Shown piece after piece: positions 19,801 through 24,871 of a DNA stretch of 24,871 bases. Below the pieces are notes generated by a model, which had not been told where the DNA came from, made no database searches, and was given only the letters and a program-made list of their open reading frames with translations. A program made the translations under genes and the position numbers. This stretch comes from a virus. Each line of letters opens with the position of its first letter. Position 1 is the first letter of the stretch. The stretch covers positions 1 through 24,871 of the IMG/VR virus record IMGVR_UViG_3300042475_004074; one strand, given 5' to 3'.

Positions 19801-22219
19801 CCAACAACAAGCATCTGACCTATTTGAACAAGAAGATTTTTTTGGCGAGATTGCTGTTAATCCATTTAAGGATGCTATTAAAACAACACAGCTTCAAGCA
19901 TTGTTTTCACAATCAACAGGCAAAGACATTGAAAATGCGCTAAAGGAAGATATTAAAAATTTCACCAAGATATTATACTTTATTCATTTTGAAACGCAGA
20001 AAAAATTTTATGAAACATTTTCCGAAGAATTAAATAGATATATTATAGAACAGAAGAACTTAGGGGTATATGTTGGTCAATTAGGAAACAGAGATTTCAA
20101 ATCAGAAACGAAATTAAAATTGCCATTTTTTATAGGTAACGAAAACTCTCTTACATCGTTTGGTCGCCATTCTTTTATTGAAAAGATAGATGCCGATGTG
20201 CCTGTTCAAAAAACAACTCAAAGAGATGTTAAAGAGTTATTTGATTATTTTTTACAGAATGTTGACTTTGGTTATGTAAGGAGTAAATATGATACAATAG
20301 ATGAATATAAATCTGACATTGGTAGTCAAATTGAAACATTGTATAATGAGGCATCTTCTGCAATTAAAGAAAATATATTCGGGTTGAAAGCTACTATTGA
20401 TTATTATGAAACCCTTATTTCAAGAATGAATGTTGACCTCGATAATTTATCAAAATTACTACCGAGTGTTTCAGAGGCATTAGGAAATGAAAAAGATAAG
20501 GCTGAAAAATTTAATGAGATTAATGGTGCTTTTGTAAAAGCAAAAGAAGATGATGATTTTGAGAAAGCTAAAGAATTAAAGCCACTAAAAGAAAAGGCTC
20601 AAGAAGAATATGAAAAAGCAAAAGAAGTTGTAAAAGGCATTACCTATACAATGAAAGAAGATGGTGAAGTAGTTGAGCCTAAAGATATTGAGAACAAAAT
20701 AAATTCTATCAGCAATAAAATTGAAAGAAATAAAAAATATATTGTTGCTGAACAAGATAAAATTGAAAAAGCAGAAGCAGAATTGGTTGATAAGCAAAGG
20801 CTATACGAATTAGCTAAGAAATACTATGAAATGTCTGGTGCTATTTGTATTGAAACTCAATTTATACAAGATGATTTATATGAAGATGAGGAAGTAGAAA
20901 ACGAATTGGGTGAAAAGGTTACAACATCTGTATTAAAGGGCTATAAATACGAAAAGGTAAATACTAAATACGTTGTTATATTTGGTGTTACTTTCAAAGA
21001 CAGAAACTTGACTGCATCTAATATAATTTTGCATTTTGCAACTATGTCAAATTCATCAACTCAAAAAATTCCATTTTCACAGATTCATCCTACATTAAGT
21101 AGTAGGGAGGCTGAATTAGGAAAAAGAGGATTAAATGAATTTTCCGAAATAATAAAAATGCCTTACAATGAAAAAGATTTTTGGAATGATTTAGTCAAAA
21201 GTGAAAAGTCCACAACAAGACAAACACGATGGATTTTATCAGGTTCTATTTTGAGGGCATATAAAGCTGGTATTGATAGTTCATTTAAAATGGAACTTAC
21301 AAAATATACAACGAAAGAAAGAGATTTGAAAATGGGTTGTATAATATCAAATTTAAAAGTAGATTCAAATTCTCCTTCGCTATATGATGATTTAGAACAA
21401 CAATATAATTCAGGAAAAGAATATTCAATACTATTTGAAGGAAGCGTTGTTAATACTATGAATTTTATTGCTGGTAAAATGTATAATTATTACATAGAGC
21501 AGTATTATGAAATGGCAAGGACAGGAAACAAAGATTCAATGATTGAAAGATGGAATATTAGAAATACATTCATATTTCAAATTAGCACATCTAAATCTCC
21601 AAGTTTTATAGAAATAAAAGTGAATGATGAAATTATGCAAATGGCAAAACTTTTATGGAATAACGTAGATAGCAACTCGCTAATTGATTCCATTGGAGTT
21701 GAAACAATACCTCAAATGACGGATGAGGAATTTATGTCAAACATTATTTCTGTAAAAATAATATCTGGAGAGGTCAAAATAACTGATGCTTTTGCAATGA
21801 TGGCTATAAGTAAAGGACAAGCAATAAGTTATACCACGCAAAAGGCTTCTCCAATAAAAGAAGCAGTAAAAATGAAGGATAACTATTATTCAAGTTGGGA
21901 TTTAAGTTGGTCTTTCAATACATTGTTTGTTACAAATTCAACTCAAGTTAGACAATTCATGCTTGAAAGAAAGGTCGCTAAAAGTTCAGTAAATTTGCTT
22001 GAGTTAGATTCCTTTCAATCTTTTTTAGAATGTATTGCTTCATTTGAGGAATTTAATGCGCTACCAACATTGCCTGTTAGTAGTTATTATTTTCAAAAAT
22101 ACTCAAGCATATATTCATTTGATGATAGTATTGATAGGAAAGTACAAAGTGATTCAGCGCAAACTAATTCAGAAGAACAAATATCTAACCTAATTGAAGA
22201 ACTTTCTAAACTAATCTAA
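16802..22219 (+). CDS. Giant Strawberry-notch-type superfamily 2 helicase
   Basis: This protein has 1805 residues from the ATG at 16802, which overlaps the SprT stop (TAATG); a start at 16763 would lie deep in SprT. Motif I is DQTGVGKGR (227-235), the SNO-type Walker A with K233. Motif II is DEAHNAAGG (498-506) and motif III SATF (527-530). The second RecA lobe has NQSGAVGISMHPRPVG near 880 and QKIGRISRTGQ (953-963). Together these match Strawberry-notch helicases of eukaryotes and phage polyvalent proteins rather than ordinary DEAD or SWI/SNF enzymes. An insert of about 170 acidic residues separates motifs I and II. Residues 1200-1360 are coiled coil, and the last 450 are unassigned. Likely roles are remodelling DNA-bound proteins or countering defence; the substrate is not known. 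Confidence 0.92.
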   Translation: MENNQLFSIENVTESIKLLEDKIVSPYVKGTYSTLGGINNISILLTISKDAKSEWAGGILQNSNYAMFHISHTGSIERFSGNLPKMRKRKVASLEQVIEILNDYIIGKEKYDLGSNVEVENEEKQIKYKPASSSGFSINTFVPASMYNELNSFYDYLKSYILSNYNMTVEQFVAIKLHYNSVDDLFYSEELDEAGNRKGRFAKEQIDAIATAIYNAEANNQGIIIADQTGVGKGRTAAGLIRYAILEARVLPLFATDKKHLINDIYRDLIDIGFEANIPVAIRKKNVVKKDEYTQDEIIKEIKKDIAEFDDLRIDYSLPDDDEFSLSKLTKYPDRSKFANDEEFDYYEEIIEEIIGLYEQHLIENGIVEIVETEVPETTIERLEKEALAKGKIRVFPFVPSMIDIENQEGNLLYRKTNRDELNKIFGYTKDSKGKHTQYDFRNPPSMYDIKMPSIYKLIAVPYSQIRSETEDVAGLRYTSPKYRFYQAVLKDSILVLDEAHNAAGGSATYRVASKLISQSKMSVFLSATFAKRPDNYPLYAKKTSISESRLSDDELIEVFKKGETALQEAVSVELTRNGQLLRRDKQIAGETDYFYVYDDEVEYDGKRIGTQQRARLDRVAELFKDVLNFQNLVSEEIKKYRSGLPKREMDMPIEGTKSEIKAARTIKALSFQLFNFFLVGIKIDQTMYMAKNKMTNGRKLVFAIANTMESALKNMPKTFKTGSMSDRYKIGDTIENDFKLYLAYMLFYTMRFKLVKENVDDEGRITQVETTQCVFDSSHDLAEAILVKVRSKYDELLTKILNTDTYISISPIDVLIKNINGYTDSDDYIHSIEEITGRTIKLEFLDDEMRTGRIVKRESKPTTQIVKDFNSNEIDHLIINQSGAVGISMHPRPVGRSKIFYPTKKESYTEAKGDGEKKVEIGFPKSLKNKDEIKKRCMIILQMELDISKEVQKIGRISRTGQVYEPEYVYAISAIPSESRLTALMERKLRSLSANTSGNQQQASDLFEQEDFFGEIAVNPFKDAIKTTQLQALFSQSTGKDIENALKEDIKNFTKILYFIHFETQKKFYETFSEELNRYIIEQKNLGVYVGQLGNRDFKSETKLKLPFFIGNENSLTSFGRHSFIEKIDADVPVQKTTQRDVKELFDYFLQNVDFGYVRSKYDTIDEYKSDIGSQIETLYNEASSAIKENIFGLKATIDYYETLISRMNVDLDNLSKLLPSVSEALGNEKDKAEKFNEINGAFVKAKEDDDFEKAKELKPLKEKAQEEYEKAKEVVKGITYTMKEDGEVVEPKDIENKINSISNKIERNKKYIVAEQDKIEKAEAELVDKQRLYELAKKYYEMSGAICIETQFIQDDLYEDEEVENELGEKVTTSVLKGYKYEKVNTKYVVIFGVTFKDRNLTASNIILHFATMSNSSTQKIPFSQIHPTLSSREAELGKRGLNEFSEIIKMPYNEKDFWNDLVKSEKSTTRQTRWILSGSILRAYKAGIDSSFKMELTKYTTKERDLKMGCIISNLKVDSNSPSLYDDLEQQYNSGKEYSILFEGSVVNTMNFIAGKMYNYYIEQYYEMARTGNKDSMIERWNIRNTFIFQISTSKSPSFIEIKVNDEIMQMAKLLWNNVDSNSLIDSIGVETIPQMTDEEFMSNIISVKIISGEVKITDAFAMMAISKGQAISYTTQKASPIKEAVKMKDNYYSSWDLSWSFNTLFVTNSTQVRQFMLERKVAKSSVNLLELDSFQSFLECIASFEEFNALPTLPVSSYYFQKYSSIYSFDDSIDRKVQSDSAQTNSEEQISNLIEELSKLI

Positions 22220-22220
22220 A

Positions 22221-22817
22221 ATGATAGAACTTAAATACGCTGACTTTCGCTTTGATGAATTTGCGGAAAACGTAAGAAATTCTGCGCCAACAAGTATGTA
22301 CTCTGACGAGTGGATGAACAAGATGCTTGAAATTACAACTAAGGCTAATGAGTTTTCTATGTCTGATAAAATAAACTTTTCAGATAGGAGGCTTATGTTG
22401 ATAGCATATCGCATAATGCTTAAAGTTTCTTTGAAAAAAGCAAGATTAATAGAATGGGGAATTGTGAGAGGATATTTTGATTACTTCTATAATGACGATA
22501 AAAAAATAAAAAATGATGTTAAAACATTCCTAACTGCATACATAGAGAATAATTTTGGAAAGGGCGAATTAACAGAAAAGCAAATCGAGGAAATGAATAA
22601 CCTTCGAGATATTATTCCCTCTTACAATATTGAATTTCCAGATTTTGTTCAAAATGCTTTTGCAAAAGAAGTAGTTGTTGAATATGATGATGAAGTTTTG
22701 AGAAAATGGAAAGAGTTGAGAGAGTATTGCGAAATGGTTATTGATGATAAACGTGCTGGTAAAAAAGAGAAATCTAAATGCGAAAGACTTTTAATTAGTT
22801 GCCAATTATTTGTTTAA
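22221..22817 (+). CDS. Helical protein of unknown function, 198 aa
   Basis: This 198-residue, almost wholly helical and charged protein starts MIELKYADFRFDEFAENVRN and includes DRRLMLIAYRIMLKVSLKKA (74-93). It shows no catalytic, zinc or membrane motif. It lies one base after the giant helicase and two bases before the PcfJ-like gene, so it is part of the same unit. It may be a partner of the helicase. I do not recognise the family. Confidence 0.75.
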   Translation: MIELKYADFRFDEFAENVRNSAPTSMYSDEWMNKMLEITTKANEFSMSDKINFSDRRLMLIAYRIMLKVSLKKARLIEWGIVRGYFDYFYNDDKKIKNDVKTFLTAYIENNFGKGELTEKQIEEMNNLRDIIPSYNIEFPDFVQNAFAKEVVVEYDDEVLRKWKELREYCEMVIDDKRAGKKEKSKCERLLISCQLFV

Positions 22818-22819
22818 AT

Positions 22820-24871
22820 ATGAAAAAAGCAAAGGTTCTATACACAATTTACGATGATAGCGGCAATGTATATGCTGAAAATCTACCCATAAAAAAGGTT
22901 ATTAATGAGGTTAATGAACTGCTTTCATCTTCGGAATCTGATGATGGGGAATGCGAAAAGATAAAAACTCTAAAAGATGCCAAAGATGAACTTTTGCTCA
23001 TTGATTTTAAGGTAAAGAGAAATCCTAAAATGAAATCAAAAGATGTCGAAATTTACGATGTTTCTAATGATTATGAAAATGAGTTCAACGAAGGAGGAAA
23101 GATTGATAAAAACCTTGAAATAATAACAAAAAAGATAGGTTTTAATGAAAGTAATGCAAGATACATAATTGAACAAAGTCCAAAATTTGCAATATGGATT
23201 GCCGATAGTATTTTAAAGGAACAAATGAGCGAAATTAAAGCAGGTTATGTAGTTGACATAGAATTAGGTAAAAATGTTGAGATTCCTAAAGAGCCTGTTT
23301 TGAAAAAAATGGCTTTAGAATATATTAATGAAAGAAGGGGATTTGAAGTAAGAAGTGCTTATGGAGGTGGTATAAGAATAATTCTTGATTGGCTAAAGCA
23401 CCCTTTAACTCCAAAGCAAAATTTAAGAGAGTTGTCATTTATGGAGGCGGTTGATAAGGCTAAAATATTTCACGAAGAATTAAAAGTTCTTGGTGGCGAT
23501 GTAGATTATAAAGAACCAGAAGAAAATATCATAATAAAAGAATACGATGAACAAGGTGATATTAAATACTATTGGGTATTAATACCAAAAAGTTTCTGTG
23601 ATGTTGAAAGCGGTAGAATGGGGCATTGTGGTAGGACTTCAAGTGGAAATGAATTAATATCCTTACGTTCACAAAAAAAATATGGTAAAGACCATACAAT
23701 AACTGATTCTCACGTTACGATAGCTTATGGAGTTGAAGATGGCTTATTCTATCAAACCAAAGGAAAGAAAAACCAAAAGCCTAACGATAAGTATAAGCCA
23801 TATATTTTTGACTTAATAAAGCACTTATCAAGCGATAAATTTTATATTTATCATAATCGTAATAAATTAACCAACTTTAGTGTCGCTTATAGAACAAGCG
23901 GAATGGATGCTGGAAAATATTTTATTTATGAAGGAGCAGAAGAAATAAAAAACCAAAATGGAAATATAAAGTATTTTGAAACAGAATCAGATGCGTATGG
24001 TTATATTGATGAAATTGCTGATTCCCAAAATTCACAAAAATATATTTATACTTTCAATGGATTCGACTCTGATTACGATTCAAAAGAAGATTATGGATTT
24101 GAAGATATGACAAAAGAGGAAGTAAATGAACTATATCAAATAAAGCCAGAGATATTCAGCGATTTTGGAGGTCAGATTTTATTATACGATTTAGATATTA
24201 TTGAAGAAAGACCATCAACTAATTTTATTTATGAAGCAGATATTAAATATGCTGTTGATTTAATAACGAAAGATAGGCAAGATGAGAAATTTGTATTAAG
24301 CATAATTAGTGGCGATTATTTTGATTATTATGATTCATATTCATATTACTATGAAGCATCAAATAATTACATTGACGATTTGAATAAAGAAAATGAAATG
24401 CGAGTTTTTAATGAAATTTCAAGAATAACAGGTCATTCGATAGATGAAATAAAAGAAAAAAAAATAAAACATTATTTAAACAGAAAAAATAATAATTTTT
24501 CAAAAAATAATTTTGATTCTATAAAACGCTCAATAGCAAGTGCTTTAAATAGGGCTTATGAAAGTAATTGGTATAATTATTTTTATGGTCGAATCAAATA
24601 TGCGTTTGAGAAATTAGGAGTAGTGCATAAATTAGATGATTCAGGAGTTAAAATAGAAATAGATTTATCTAATCAGTTATCTACAACGCAAATATCTGCG
24701 TATGCAAAGGAATACGGCAACAATTTAGAATCAATTTTTTTCGAGGCTATTGATAAAGGGGATATAGAAATTGAAAAATTTAGCTATGATGAAAGATACC
24801 AAGCATATCCTGATAATAAAGATTTCAATGAGGCATTTGCAGATATTGATTTAAGCGAAGGTTATGAAGAT
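22820..24871 (+). CDS. Large PcfJ-like phage protein (3' end outside window)
   Basis: An ATG at 22820, two bases after the preceding stop, opens a frame that stays open for 684 codons to the window end, so the gene is truncated by the edge. Residues 249-330 match what I know of PcfJ-like domains of conjugative plasmids and phages: C260, then RMGHCG (266-271), SLR (281-283), SHVTIAYG (297-304) and LFYQTKGKKNQKPNDKY with a following helix. The Cys/His residues suggest an active or metal site, but PcfJ biochemistry is not established. Residues 1-100 are helical and charged; residues 340 onward are acidic and Tyr-rich, with no recognised domain. It fits a polyvalent early protein. Confidence 0.85.
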   Translation, partial: MKKAKVLYTIYDDSGNVYAENLPIKKVINEVNELLSSSESDDGECEKIKTLKDAKDELLLIDFKVKRNPKMKSKDVEIYDVSNDYENEFNEGGKIDKNLEIITKKIGFNESNARYIIEQSPKFAIWIADSILKEQMSEIKAGYVVDIELGKNVEIPKEPVLKKMALEYINERRGFEVRSAYGGGIRIILDWLKHPLTPKQNLRELSFMEAVDKAKIFHEELKVLGGDVDYKEPEENIIIKEYDEQGDIKYYWVLIPKSFCDVESGRMGHCGRTSSGNELISLRSQKKYGKDHTITDSHVTIAYGVEDGLFYQTKGKKNQKPNDKYKPYIFDLIKHLSSDKFYIYHNRNKLTNFSVAYRTSGMDAGKYFIYEGAEEIKNQNGNIKYFETESDAYGYIDEIADSQNSQKYIYTFNGFDSDYDSKEDYGFEDMTKEEVNELYQIKPEIFSDFGGQILLYDLDIIEERPSTNFIYEADIKYAVDLITKDRQDEKFVLSIISGDYFDYYDSYSYYYEASNNYIDDLNKENEMRVFNEISRITGHSIDEIKEKKIKHYLNRKNNNFSKNNFDSIKRSIASALNRAYESNWYNYFYGRIKYAFEKLGVVHKLDDSGVKIEIDLSNQLSTTQISAYAKEYGNNLESIFFEAIDKGDIEIEKFSYDERYQAYPDNKDFNEAFADIDLSEGYED

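Overview
The window looks like part of an AT-rich (about 70% A+T by eye, not computed) double-stranded DNA phage or phage-like element of a Bacteroidota (Bacteroidetes/Flavobacteria-type) host. Three observations support this. Every credible gene is on the + strand in tightly packed, often overlapping arrays. Starts are preceded by A-rich leaders, not Shine-Dalgarno sequences. At least three intergenic sites match the Bacteroidota promoter pattern T(T)TG-N19/20-TAnnTTTG (2659-2689, 3172-3202, 8695-8725). No terminase, capsid, tail, lysis or integrase gene is visible, so this is a replication, recombination, modification and accessory section of a larger genome.

Layout. Positions 1-436 are essentially gene-free and full of dyads: a 12-bp palindrome, a 71-nt stem-loop, an 18-bp palindrome, and two long interleaved inverted repeats (331-434) that end just before the first start codon. 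Next (437-2652) come a Lys-rich coiled-coil protein, a 260-aa protein with motifs resembling a family-B polymerase palm, and a probable OB-fold protein. Two singly promoted genes follow: a conserved phage protein with an N-terminal DKHVVKM motif (2706-3197), and a protein with 20 four-residue Ala/Pro/Lys repeats (3243-3932). Positions 3952-6038 hold a conserved phage protein, a class I SAM methyltransferase and a glycosyltransferase resembling the TET-associated (TAGT) family, a possible DNA-hypermodification set. Positions 6044-8064 hold a probable helicase loader and DnaB. Then come an XRE regulator (8372-8590) and a promoter carrying a small dyad, which drives the recombination block: RecE-like exonuclease (8747-9601), small genes, RecT (10600-11454).

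Positions 11461-14834 are a run of small hypothetical genes, several with membrane segments and many coupled by ATGA overlaps. HNH nuclease and RusA resolvase genes (14834-15479) follow.

A new transcription unit probably starts near 15510, from a -7 element overlapped by an 8-bp hairpin. It holds a two-domain phage protein, a SprT-type zinc metalloprotease, a 1805-aa Strawberry-notch-type superfamily 2 helicase, an unknown helical protein, and a large protein with a PcfJ-like segment that runs off the window. These domain types are typical of phage 'polyvalent' proteins, thought to enter the host with the DNA or act early against its defences. Here they are consecutive separate genes.

The genes together suggest a phage that brings its own helicase loading, strand annealing and junction resolution, may modify its DNA, and encodes a large early helicase/protease cassette. 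All assignments rest on reading motifs; no database search was possible.
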